Shown: positions 10,904 to 22,268 of the stretch, piece after piece
Layout of the letters: the number at the start of each line of letters is the position of its first letter
Numbering within the stretch: position 1 is the first letter of the stretch
Source: Raffaelea ambrosiae
Taxonomy: Eukaryota > Ascomycota > Sordariomycetes > Ophiostomatales > Ophiostomataceae
Direction: 5' to 3'
NCBI GenBank assembly: GCA_002778195.1
Contig: PCDI01000001.1
Coordinates: 2,544,453-2,608,452 of the forward strand
DNA length: 64,000 nucleotides
The notes under the pieces: generated by a model
What the model was told of the DNA's origin: nothing
The model's database searches: none
What the model saw: the letters and a program-made list of their open reading frames with translations, nothing else
Made by a program: the position numbers and the translations under genes

Positions 10904-12718
10904 GGCCGGCTGTTGTAAGCCGAGAATTCGGCGCTGGAGTAGAGACCAGGAGTGAGGCTGAGAAAAGAGTGCAACTGCAGCTGCTCAAGTCAAATGCTCG
11001 GGTGTCTCAGACAGGAGCAGAAGTGCAGATTCTGAAGCGTGTTCACAATGCAAACATGCCTAGTGGTCTAGTGGTGCGACGATATCTCGGGAGAAAGAAT
11101 CACCCAGTTTGTCCTGCTGGCCAGCACCACAGCCAGGCAGTTACGGCATGCACGTGAAAGGAGAGCGTGCGGCAAAGCAGACAGGTGCAGGCAAATGAGT
11201 GCCGGTGCCGTGCAGAGACAATTGTAGCAGGACGAACACGAGGGGGTGGAGGTCACACCAATTCGCACGATGTCCGATGGTGTTAGCGATACGGCAGAGT
11301 TATGTCTAGCTAACTCAGGACAAGGTCAGGACAAGGCCAGGGCGAGGCCTGATCCTGAGGGCAAATGGGCCGTGGCTCAGGGCATTGCTGTACTGAGAAG
11401 GTCGTTCTGTGCGGGGAATTCCGCTAGATGGTACCTGGGATATACATCTCTCTGCAGCACCACTTCCAGACCACCACAGCGCTGCTCCAGGGAACCGCTG
11501 CCCACTGCGCCAGGCTGGCCACTGTTTACCCCGCACGTCCCAGCGCACAACGCACAAGGTCAGTCAAGCCTGCCAGCCGCCCAGCGGGTGAAATTTTTCT
11601 GCCCTTCGCTCCTTCCGCCGACGGCCCTGACGTCTTTCCTTCCTTCCCTCTTCGTCAGCCTCCCTTCTCTCCTTCCCCTCCGAACTCGAACACAAACCCG
11701 CCCTTCCCATCGCCATCGGCCGCTGTCCTCGCGCCGTCTGTCTGCTGCTGTTCTTTCCTTTCCTGCAAGTGCCTTCCGTATTTGTCTGCCAGTTCCCCGT
11801 CTTTGCTCTGTCTTGCCGCTGCCCCATCGCTGTTTCTGTTTCTGCCGCCCCGTTCCCCATCCCCCCTCCCTGTTGCGTGTCTGTTCAGCGTGTCGCCCGC
11901 TCTGTGCCTTCCTTCTTCCACCTCCCCCCCTCCTTCGCTCCCCACCTCTCGTCCTCCCCTGTCGAGCTTGAAGCAGTGGTCACACCCTCCGAGCCGCCGC
12001 CCGACTGCCCGTTTAGCTTCGTTTGCCGCCAAACACGCCTCTCCACGCCCTCCCAGAAAAAAAAAATAGAAAAAAAGGGAGCGTCCGGCATACAAACACA
12101 CGTTCCCTCACACCCAAGCTCTGGTGCTCTCTTTCCCCTCGTCCACCTCCGAGCTTCGTCCACCTCACCTCGTCCATCGGCATCCTTACTTTCGCCACCC
12201 ACGAAGTGCCTCCCTCCCCATTCCGTCGTCCTTCTCACCGCTTTGACCGGCTCCCTGTCTTCTCTCGCTGACCGCTTGCCGCCCGAAAGAAGCCCAAAAC
12301 TCCAACAGCAAACCAAAAAAAAATTAGACCACGATATCTCAACACCAACCTCTCGTTTCCGACCGCTTCGTCTCTCCATCCCCTGGTGTCAATATCCAGT
12401 TCGACCCACGTCTACCCTCTGCCGGTCCGAACCATCGTGTCCTACCTAGTCTCGCGCCCTTTCGTCCCCCGCCTTTTGTCAGCTTGTGCTCTTCGCGTTG
12501 AGCTCATCGTGTGCTCTAGATATCGAGCTCTCATCTCTTTTCCCTGCTCCCTTTTTCGAGACACGGCGCAGGCTACCCCCTCCGTCCGTCTCCCCCATAT
12601 CCCAGAAACCTCGCGTTTCTTGCCAGTGTGCTTGAGCGTCTCGCGTTCCCCGTCCTGTTTTACGTCGCCGTGATAGAGTGGGGGCAGCCACCCGCCCTCT
12701 TGTCCTGGGCCAGAAACC
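10904..12718. other. intergenic: divergent promoter and long pyrimidine-rich leader of the PP2A-B gene
   Basis: From about 11580 to 12660 the plus strand is strongly C/T-rich with many TCC/CCT repeats. This asymmetry produces several long ORFs on both strands, none with protein-like composition. It most likely is the promoter and a long 5' leader of the downstream PP2A-B gene; a leader intron is possible but cannot be fixed by eye. Confidence 0.55.
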
Positions 12719-14921
12719 ATGGTGGAGGCAGAAGCGAACTCCCCTACGTGGAAGTTCACACAGTACGTGACCCCTCCTTGCTCTGCTCCGTGACGTTGTT
12801 CTTGCCCCTGGCTCTTGTCTGTTCATGCTGGCTCTTGCTACCACTCCCTGCCCCTGAATGTTGGATATGATGTTACCGGGCACTGCCGCGGCCGGTATCA
12901 TCCACGAACAGCAGACTCGAGCTAGATCCAGCTGCTCCTCTTGCGTGCTGCACCAAATCAGCTCCGAAAACCCTTCCCGCGCTCTTTGCTGACGGCTATG
13001 CTACAGATGCTTTGGTGACAAGGGAGATGTAGAAGACATCACCGAAGGTGAGGCATAATCTTGTGTTGCCGCAACCCCATAGCGCAAACCCGTTTGCCGC
13101 CGTGATCCTTGATATGCCTACTGCACATCTACTATTCCTCGGGACGAGGACTCGTCTCCCCACCTCCCTTTCAGTCACTTGTCGGTGCGGCCGCTTTGCG
13201 TTTTGCTGACTCTTTACCCTGCAGCGGATATCATCTCTACGGTTGAGTTTGACCACACTGGAAATTACCTTGCAACAGGCGATAAAGGAGGTCGTGTTGT
13301 TTTGTTCGAGCGCAATGAGACGGTACGTTTTCCCCCGGACGCGGGAGTGAAAATTGACGAGGAAGACATAGGAGGGAAAAGACGAGGCTGGAGTGGACTG
13401 TGCTGGAATGGACGTCTCTAACATACCCCCCCCCCCCCCCCCGCCCGTCTTGCAGAAGAAAACTTGCGAATACAAGTTCCACACCGAGTTCCAATCCCAC
13501 GAGCCAGAGTTCGACTATCTCAAGTCTTTGGAGATCGAGGAGAAGATCAACAAGATAAAGTGGTGCCGGCGGCAAAACGCCTCACATTACCTGCTATCCA
13601 CCAACGACAAGACAATCAAGCTATGGAAGGTCTTTGAGAAGTCGCTCAAGGTTGTGGCCGAGAATAACCTGTCTCATGACCTGACCCCCGGCGGCCTGGC
13701 TGGCGGCGGCGGTGCTACGCGGCCGCTACCGAGCATGCACTTCAGCACTGCCAGTGACCTAAAGTTGCCACGCCTGACCCACCACGATACCGTCGTGGCC
13801 GCCGTCCCGCGCCGCACATATGCCAATGCCCACGCCTACCATATCAACAGCATCTCGGTCAACAGCGACGGCGAGACTTTTATCAGTAGCGATGATCTCC
13901 GCATAAATCTGTGGAATCTCAACATCCAGGACCAGAGCTTCAACATTGTCGACATCAAACCCGCCAATATGGAGGAGCTCACCGAGGTCATCACTGCTGC
14001 CGAGTTCCATCCCATCAGTTGCAACTGGTTTATGTATGCCAGCTCCAAGGGCACCATCAAGCTGGCTGATATGCGCGAGAGCGCGCTCTGTGACCAGCAC
14101 GCAAAATGTGAGCTTTTACCCACCCGACACGTTGCAGTATACTGCAGCGTACTGTCGGACGCTGCAGCGGCTTTCATATCGAGACTCTTGCCACACTGTT
14201 CCTCGTGAGCAAAGTCACTGACGTGAACTCTTCCAGTATTCGAACAAGAAGAGGACCCCCAATCCCGCTCGTTCTTCTCAGAGATCATCTCCTCCATCTC
14301 TGACGTCCGCTTTTCTTACGATGGCCGGTACATCCTCTCCCGTGATTACCTGACAGTCAAGATCTGGGACGTCAACATGGAGCGCCAGCCCGTCAAGACC
14401 ATTCCTATCCACGAGCACCTGCGGCCACGGCTGTGCGACACATACGAGAACGACAGCATATTCGACAAGTTCGAGGTCGTATTCTCGGGCGACGCTAAGA
14501 ACGTCATGACAGGCAGCTACAACAACAACTTTATGATCTACCCCACTGATCCAGAAAAGGAGATGGAAGTGGTGCTTCAGGCCGACAAGTCGGCCTTCAA
14601 GGCCAAGAAGGTCGGCGTGCCCACGCCCATCAATTCGTCAACAAGTCCCACGTCCAATGGTGGCAAGAAGAACGGCGCCCGTGCCGATAGCCCCGGCCCA
14701 GGCCAGCGGATGCGGAAAGAGACCGACGCCGATCAGATCGATTTTAACAAGAAGATTCTGCATATGAGCTGGCATCCCTTTGAGGACAGCATTGCCATTG
14801 CTGCCACGAACAATGTAAGCGGGATCCCCACGGGAATGGTTTTTTTGTTTTTTTGTTTCATGTCTCTCTTTCCGCTCACTAAACTAACCTTGTCCAGTTG
14901 TTTGTCTTTTCTGCTCTCTAG
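12719..14921 (+). CDS. rgb-1: PP2A regulatory subunit B (B55/PR55 family)
   Basis: Substrate-selecting B subunit of protein phosphatase 2A, orthologous to yeast Cdc55, fission yeast Pab1 and Neurospora rgb-1; acts in mitosis, septation and morphogenesis. Six exons: 12719-12762, 13007-13047, 13225-13322, 13456-14107, 14237-14814 and 14898-14921, giving 478 aa. The start MVEAEANSPTWKFTQ leads into CFGDKGDVEDITEADIIS, and the core reads as a seven-bladed WD40 propeller with the family signatures EFDYLKSLEIEEKINKI and SFFSEIISSISDVRFS. A Gly-rich loop (GGLAGGGG) lies near residue 140, and a fungal insert with SPTSNGGKKNG lies before the last blade. The last coding exon is only 24 nt and encodes LFVFSAL. 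Intron 3 carries a long C-run just before its acceptor. Confidence 0.97.
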
Positions 14922-15730
14922 ATGCAGCTGCTGTGTTCGGCAGAACATGCTGGCCAGACAGTACGATCGTTTCTATATTTCGGGCACTGGCCATCTCACG
15001 CATCTGCTCTTCTGCGCTTCTGCACTTCTGCTCCTTCTGCTAGACAGCGTGGCTAGCAAACCGGTATACCCACCAATCTTTGGCGAGCTGTGTGATTGCG
15101 ATGAGCTTTTGTTGATGTGTTGTTGTCGATACTGCTACTGTCGCTGCTGCTGCCGGTGCTCTTGTTACTCATGCTATTGGTGGTGGTGGCTACAGTTGGC
15201 GTTGTTGTGGCATTGCGGCATTACGACGATCGGTGTCGTTGTAGACGCTGTGATAAGAGAGAAGAGCAAAGTGGAAGAGGAAGAAGGGTGTCTGTGTTGT
15301 GTGTATAAGACGATTGACAATGATGTCTTGGCTAGAGGCGAAACCCGTCCCAGTTTAGGATGGGTGCATGGGATGAGTATGGAGCGCGTCCCACAAGGGA
15401 TGTCCTGGTTTGGTGTAGATTCTATACATACGTTGCGAGGGGGAACCTTTCACAGGAGTACAGGCACCAGAGAGCCTTAGGAAGAAGAACATGAGGCCTT
15501 CGCGGTTCTCTCCATTGGGAAGCATTTTTTGTTTTTCGTTTTTACTGTTAAGACGTTGCCCATGCATGAATGTGAGAAGGTGAAATGCGCATGCGCAAGA
15601 TGGTGCAAAAGCGGGAAACTCGGATGTGAAGAGTACATTGTTGAAGCTGGTGTGGTTACACCGGCCATGAGAGGCTGATATTACTCCTGCCAAGGCTCCA
15701 GGCGTTGATTACTTGTAGAGACTGCAGCAA
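14922..15730. other. 3' flank of the PP2A-B gene
   Basis: No gene seen. The frame open at 14377-15480 runs on through the last intron of the PP2A-B gene and is not a longer protein; its translation beyond the splice site is Cys/Trp/Leu-rich noise from TGT/TGC repeats (15110-15190). Confidence 0.5.
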
Positions 15731-15732
15731 CA

Positions 15733-16695
15733 GTGGTTACAACAGTAAAGGCAGATGTGACGGCACAGGCATGTTGTGACAAGAAAAAAGGCCCGAGTTG
15801 GATGCCGATCCCAGCTAACTACCCTGTGAGTATGGCAGTCTCTTGGGCTTCATTTAAGCATATCGGGTTAGTGCACAGTAGCCATATCGAGGTATATCAA
15901 GAGGGAGTAGTGCTACGGAAAATCTTAACGAGTTGCACGCCTGTCATCGGCTGCGATTTGCCTGCCAGATCCAGCGCCGACGTGGGTGATGCCATCCCCA
16001 TCTAGGAGATCGACCCTCAGCCTCAAGGGCATCACTTCAATTTATACACAGTCTGGACAAAATCCTGTATCACTCGTGACCGGCGCCGTGTGGGACGTTT
16101 TCACCTTGGACGGTCCCGATACCACCTACGACGCGTGCAAAGACCAATTTGGTAATATCGACGCATCCAGAGAAATCTATAACAGCAAGTTAAATGTCTC
16201 AGCAATTTATCTTTCCGACAACTCCCCTTTCAGTTCAAATTTACTATCCTCGGTATAAAAGATTATATGTGTACCGGAAATGAAGCCACGTCAAGCGAGT
16301 CAGGAACGTCTAAGTGCCCAGGTATAACCAATCCCGTATTAATATACTTGATAACTACGGCGTTTAAGGTCGACTGCGATCCAAAGACAGTGCCGGCTAC
16401 GTTAGGTATTACAGTGTACCCCGAAGTCGTTTACCAAATACAAGTCTTTATAAAAATAGGGTTAGCGGGAGGCGTGTCCTAGGTTTAGCGTTCTGTGACT
16501 TTTCCAGCGTCGTCGAATTTGGTTGCTCTCAAATTTGGTTGTTCATCCGCTCTTTCCAGCGGCCTCCACGTATACCCGAAACCAACCTCACTAAAATCCA
16601 ATATTAACATAAAGCTTGTAAGCTGTGACGGCCAACACTCGTTTGATACTAGACTTGGATATTGCTTGTCCGCGTCGAGTGAGATAACTGCTTGA
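15733..16695 (+). pseudogene. possible degenerate or unannotated gene in an AT-richer island
   Basis: Four consecutive plus-strand frames abut or overlap: 15733-16005, 15986-16258, 16267-16482 and 16495-16695. Their translations look protein-like (for example TGAVWDVFTLDGPDTTYDAC, YMCTGNEATSSESGT, TLGITVYPEVVYQ), with several Cys and Asn-X-Ser/Thr sites, so a secreted protein is conceivable. The frame open through 16267 extends upstream to a CCCCTTTCAG acceptor ending at 16233, so part of the break could be an intron. Codon use is unlike the neighbours: many A/T third positions. I recognise no family. It may be a relic, a transferred gene or chance ORFs. Confidence 0.3.
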
Positions 16696-17380
16696 AGGCG
16701 ACACCCTGACACCGGGGTTGGAAGAACAAATGTGTATAAAAGAGACGAGTTTGACCATGTGAGGTCTATAGTACCACCCTCAAGGAACAAATAAGGCATC
16801 AAGATACATAGTCAGGAGCATATGGGTTGATAGTATATAAGACATCATAAAGCAACTTTTGGGGAAGTAGCTGTAGCAAAACTATTTGTAAACGAAGGAC
16901 ATAGAGTATCTGTAGAAGAGTCGGTCGACTTGAAGATTGACTTGTATCTCACTGGGTTCCAAACCAAATCCCAACTCAACTGGAGAATGGGGACCAGGCC
17001 GGAAGGAGCGACTGGCGCAGCCGGGCAAAGGCCAGCAAGCAGATCAGGGCAGGGCAAGACGAAAACGACATTTCTGCTGCTATTAAACGTTTCTTGGATT
17101 GTGCTTGCGTACTGGGTCTTATTGAAGCCTGCTCATTCGGGGGAGGGTTCTCTATTTTTTCTCTTTTCTTCTCCCTTTTCGGGGGCTTCGGCTTCGGCTT
17201 CGGCTTTTTCTTTTTTTTTNTNTTTTTTTTTTTTTTTTNTTTNTTCTNCTNNGNTTTAATGTTCCNGCCACTTTTNTNNNACNNTCGGCGNCCACTTTCT
17301 TTGCGCCGGCCTATAGCTGAAAGCAGAGCGACTTAATACCACTCACGTATTCTGGCCTTAGTCAATTTTTCTCTTGGGTT
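16696..17380. other. AT-rich spacer with ambiguous bases
   Basis: No supported gene. The stretch from 17160 to 17260 is a T-run passing into ambiguous bases. Confidence 0.5.
17220..17291. other. run of ambiguous bases (N) in a poly-T tract
   Basis: Scattered N calls occur within a homopolymer T region and just after it. This marks low-quality assembly or consensus; the true length of the T tract and the following bases cannot be trusted. Confidence 0.95.
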
Positions 17381-18687
17381 TTTGTCCTCATTCTCTTCCC
17401 GCCTTTACCCTCACCCACCCCCCTCCCCTCCGGTCTCCCTTCTGCACCCAATTAACCAATTCCCCACCGCCCACCGTCTTCCCTCCCAGGGTGCGCAGCG
17501 TTTCTTTTTCCCCATCCCAGGGGAGGGTGTCTTACGGCCACCTGGCATTACTGCCGGTTCTTTATGCAAGCCAGAAGGACAGGCTGGCTCGAAAGGGACC
17601 ACCCCAGACCAGAGGCAAGAGGGACTGGACCCGAGCGATTGCCTTGACTGCCGTGACTGCCGTAGCCGAGTGCGCGCACGAGCAAGGGCCCAGCCAGCCA
17701 GTCAGCCAACGCGACTGAGGTGCACTCCACTGAGGGACTGAGGGAACACACGGAAAGAACGCCGCAAGTGGCAGGCACGAACCACCGAAGCTACACGGGC
17801 CAAAAAGGTCGAAAACACGACACAGAGCCACAGCACCAACAAAAGGAAGAAAAGAAACACCAACGCGCAAAAAGGGTGTGGGCAAACAGGCTTTTTTCTC
17901 TGTACCCAGGATACAGACGTACAGACACACGCGCGCTACACCACAGGGCGATTGACGAGCTGCAGCAGCGGCAGGGACGAGAAACAGCAACAGCAGCCGC
18001 GCACTACCAAGTCGGCCCGCGTATTGAGGTGGCCACTCTGTTCTGCCTGTCCTTCCTTGTGAGGTGGTCTATCTAAGTTCTGGGGTTGTCTATTTTCTAT
18101 TTTCTATTTCCTATTTCCTATTTTATTTCGTTTCTATTTTTTTTTTCTCCCTGATCCTTCTGCCTTCCCCAGACAAACGCACTTTCTCATGCCTTGCAAA
18201 CATACACAAACAAACATACCCGCATTCACTACTGCCACTTCACCTTGCGCATAGCATTCCTATCCAACTAGAACTTTGCCCTGCTCTGCTAGACGTTGTT
18301 GTTATACGCGTGCACAGTGTGTAAGAGCCCATTGCCCGGGCCACGCTTATACCAAACAACGCCTCGTTATATACGTCACCGCCTCCGTGTGTTCAGGCAG
18401 AACAAACTTGTCGCCAACAGACAACGATCACGACCGACGACGACTGACGACTGACGACCGGCTAGACCGCTACGAAGCGGACGACTATCAGCGACTTACA
18501 GACCATTCGAACCACTACGCACTGCTTTGAACCAGCACGGTGACTGACCACGGACTACCCAGTACGGACGAACAGCTATCGCCACACTGACTTCACGAAC
18601 CTCGGCCAACGGCCTCCACCACCACACAGGGTCAGTCAGGAGCTGCATTCACCTCTCGAAACCCACTACCAGCCCACCACCGTGTAA
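17381..18687. other. intergenic: promoter and leader of the UDP-GlcNAc transporter gene
   Basis: CT-rich promoter blocks (17380-17530), a T-rich stretch (18060-18150: repeated CTATTT), then a CA-rich leader with short repeats of ACGACTGACGAC near 18430-18460. No gene supported. Confidence 0.5.
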
Positions 18688-20022
18688 ATGACCGCCAATT
18701 CCAACGCTCGCCGCCGCCAGATCTCGCACAAGCTCCCCAAACATGTGGCGCCTATCCCCGGCCCTCGAGTAATCAACGCCGCCCCGTCCTTGGAAAAAGC
18801 CGAGATGTACGGCGTCGACGACGACCGCCCCATGTCGTCCCGGGCCCTGGCCCTGGCCGGCCGCATCTTCATCGAGACCATCCCGCAATGGCTGACCGTT
18901 GGGGCCATGCTGGCCCTCATCTTTGGCGGCTGCTGTTCCAACGTCTTTGCCCTGGAGGCCATTATCAAGGTCGAACCAGCCAGTGGTGCGTAGACGGATG
19001 ATATCATGTGTTGTCTGCAGCTGTATTTCTATGGTGCTGACCCTCTTTCCTTAGGTACACTCCTCACCTTTGTCCAGTTCCTCTTCGTTGCCATCACCGG
19101 CTACGTCTCCCAATTTGACCGGGACCGTCCACCCCTCTTCATCCGCCCCAACAAGGTTCCTCTGCGCCGCTGGCTGGTCAACATAGTCTTGTTCTTCAGT
19201 ATCAACGTCCTCAACAACCACGCCTTCAGCTACAACATCTCCGTACCCGTCCACATTATCCTGCGATCCGGCGGCAGCATCACCACCATGGTAGCCGGCT
19301 TCCTCTACGGCAAGAAATACTCCCGCGTCCAGATCGTCGCCGTCGTCCTCTTGACTGTGGGCGTCGTGACTGCTGCCTGGTCCGACGCCCAGGCCAAGAT
19401 TTCCGCCGAGGAGGCAGCCGAGGAGGCAGCCGAGGACACCACCGTCAGCTTCAACACCGGCCTCGCCATTCTGTTCATTGCCCAGGTCCTGTCCTCAATC
19501 ATGGGCCTATACACCGAAGATACCTATCGCAAGTACGGTCCCCAGTGGAAGGAGAACATCTTCTACTCGCACCTGCTGTCTCTGCCTCTCTTTCTTCCCT
19601 TTGCGCCGTCGCTGGTGCGCCAGTTCATGCGCCTGGCAGAGAGCGCCCCCCTGACGCTGCCCTTCTCCAAAGTGCTCGATTCGGAGGAGCCGGTATCGGC
19701 CGGCCTTCGTCAGAGCATTGAGCAGATCCAAATTCCCAGCCAGCTGGTCTACCTGGTGCTCAACGTCCTGACCCAGTACGCCTGCATCCGGGGTGTCAAC
19801 CTGCTTGCCGCTGCATCGTCGGCCCTGACCGTTACTATCGTCCTGAACATCCGCAAGTTGGTCAGCCTTCTGTTTAGTATTTGGCTATTCGGCAACCGGC
19901 TGGCTCCGGGCACCCTGGTTGGTGCCGTCGTCGTGTTCGCCGCGGGCGGGCTCTACTCGCTAGACGGGCGGAAAAAGCCGCCCACCGCCAGAGCGCGCGC
20001 AGCTAGTGTCAAGGCAGGCTGA
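18688..20022 (+). CDS. YEA4: UDP-N-acetylglucosamine transporter, Yea4/SLC35B type
   Basis: Multi-span nucleotide-sugar transporter that carries UDP-GlcNAc into the ER/Golgi lumen for chitin and glycan synthesis. Two exons, 18688-18985 and 19055-20022, with a 69-nt intron, giving 421 aa. The N terminus is cytosolic (about 60 residues); the first membrane helix is WLTVGAMLALIFGGCCSNVF. After the splice come TLLTFVQFLFVAITGYVSQF, the family-typical block PLRRWLVNIVLFFSINVLNN, then YNISVPVHIILRSGGS with TTMVAGFLYGKKYS, and near the end TVTIVLNIRKLVSLLFSIW. These match the SLC35B/UAA family as I know it. The C terminus is basic (GRKKPPTARARAASVKAG). An EEAAEEAAED repeat in a loop is a short tandem duplication. 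Substrate is inferred from closeness to Yea4, not proven. Confidence 0.9.
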
Positions 20023-22268
20023 GAGACGGGAGCAACACGAGCGAAGAAAACAGGGGCAAAGGCGGGAGCAGGTGCATGGTCGGCGGCCGGAGCCAATGCA
20101 AAAAGGCTGAAGCCAGAGCACGCCGATTTCTCGGTATTAGACAGCTTTATAGAGAGGCAGGAAGCCGGGGGCAGAGCAGGGTTTGTTAGCTAGAAGTAGC
20201 CAAACCGGAGGCAGCTTCTGTTAGCAAGGCAGGCATTGGATGCTCTCGCTGCTGCATTCCTCAACGAACACAGTATCCATTTCTCTTCATCTTCACTTGA
20301 TTGTGTCCTTGTATTACTGGTTGTCTTTCACCCTTTGACTCCATTGATACACATCTCTCGCCGCTCTCACAGTTCCCAAAGCGTGTGAAGACGGCATCGC
20401 TCGAAGGTGCGCCTAGATAGCTGCCTTTGATCCCTGGATCGGGCAGCAATTAAGCTTTGGTCCCGCTACCAGCACCTTTCTTTGCAAGATAACTAGTTAG
20501 TAGCTAGGATTTTACGTTTTAGCGCTGTCCAGCGGCTGTGCGTCAGAGTCCAATCTCTGTTTTGCTATGTACCTTGGTCTGAAGCCGGTGCCAGGGGGGG
20601 TTTCCCGGCCCTACCGGGTATTGGCTGGAGTGCAAAGTGCGCTCACCCAGCCAAGGACACATATCCATCACTAGCTAAGCAGATAGACCCTAGGCGAGTC
20701 TGTGTTCTTGCTCAAGCTGCCATACTCGGTAGTCACTCGTATCGTGAAGTGACGCAGTCGCCAGCTTGCCCATGTGCGCCAATGCCAAAGTTCCAAACAG
20801 GGAACATGTACAGACTCTTATACAGTCTTAAGCCGCACTGCTGCATAAATCACGTGGCGCCTCGAAATGTCCTCGAACTGTCAGGATTCCCCGAACTAGC
20901 CTAGCTCTAATAGTATTGTCGCTTATGGTTGCTTTACCCCCACTTCATCAGCGCACAGCACACAGGGGATGCAGCGGCCACACTAATCACCACCACACAG
21001 CGCACCACACAGCGCACCACACAGCGCATGCACTGACCCTGGCGCTGGAATCGGCAGCAGCGACCGGGCAGGGGAAAGCAGCCCAAAAGAGCAAGAAGCA
21101 GCTTATCCTTCCTTTTCCCGCCTTCCTCATCCACCGCAGCCACCACGGAAAAGGCCATCGCCATCGCCAAAATCGCTGCGTCGCCTTTTTTTCCCCCTTC
21201 CTCCTCCGCCGCCCTACGACGAGCGCACACGCACGCAACGACAGCACCCCCGGCTCCGCGCTGTCCCTCCCGCCCGACACATCATTCTTATCCATCGCAT
21301 TCCTGCTTCTCGGCAGACCTTGACGGGCGGCCCTTGCTTTCCCGCCGTCTCCTTTTTTTCCGCTGTGCCACAGCAACCAGCCCCATCTGCTAGTCAGCAC
21401 ACAGGCTTCCTTTCTCACCACCAGATAGAGGTCAGTCACGCTCGACTCTGCGGTCGCTTGCCATCACCGCCTCTTCGGCCTCCTCTGCTGTCTTGTGTCT
21501 CTGCCGTTCTCCTTCCCGGCGACTCTCGCGCTCTGCCCGTCTCCCCCGCAGGCCACAACTGAGGAGCTGCTCCCCCTGCTGCGGCACCTCGTGGCCAATG
21601 CCCGCTGACCTCGCTCCCCTATTCTTATGCTGAACTGACGTTTTGTTCTCTTATGCCAGCCTCCCACTTGAAACGGCCCCAAGCAGACAACGCCCTCCTG
21701 CCGCCCATCCGTCCAGCAGACGCACGCAAGTGTCGATTTCCAGCATTCTTTTTTTTCTTCTCTCGATTTCCCTATTCCCCAGCTTTTGGGGGGTCGTCCT
21801 GTTTTTTTTTTTTTTGCCCTCCCAGCCTGCGCGCGGAATACGAGGACGACAACACCAAGACGTCCTAGCTCTCCAGCCTCCTCCTCCTAAGCAACAGGAA
21901 GACGAAAGACACCGAAAGAAGCACCTCCTTCTTTCTTAGCATGTCCAGGCCAGAAACCCTTGTCGGCGCTGCGAATTGCTTCCTTCTATCTCAGATTGGA
22001 AGCGGACATTATTAACACACGACACACACACACACACACACACACACGCATCTCTCTCAACTACCACTGCACGTCCCCGTGAACATCGACCAGCTCAACA
22101 GCACAGAGCTTTTCTCGGCGCTTTCTCCGCCCCAACCCTGCCACATCCCGGTTCCTTCTTGGTTCCGCAGCAACGAGAGACAGCCCGCGACCGACCCTTC
22201 CGGGAACGAGCGGTTTTGTCGACGATTCCCGACCACCACCGCCCACTAGCCCAAGAGCTGTCGCGACC
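20023..22268. other. intergenic: transporter 3' region and SLA1 promoter/leader
   Basis: About 2.2 kb without a supported gene. It includes a three-copy 14-bp repeat at about 20990-21030 (CACACAGCGCACCA-like units), CT-rich promoter blocks at 21100-21650, poly-T runs near 21750-21815 and a CA dinucleotide tract at 22022-22047 in the SLA1 leader. Confidence 0.5.
22022..22048 (+). repeat. (CA)n microsatellite in the SLA1 leader
   Basis: About 13 CA units, 220 bp upstream of the SLA1 start codon; likely length-variable. Confidence 0.85.
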
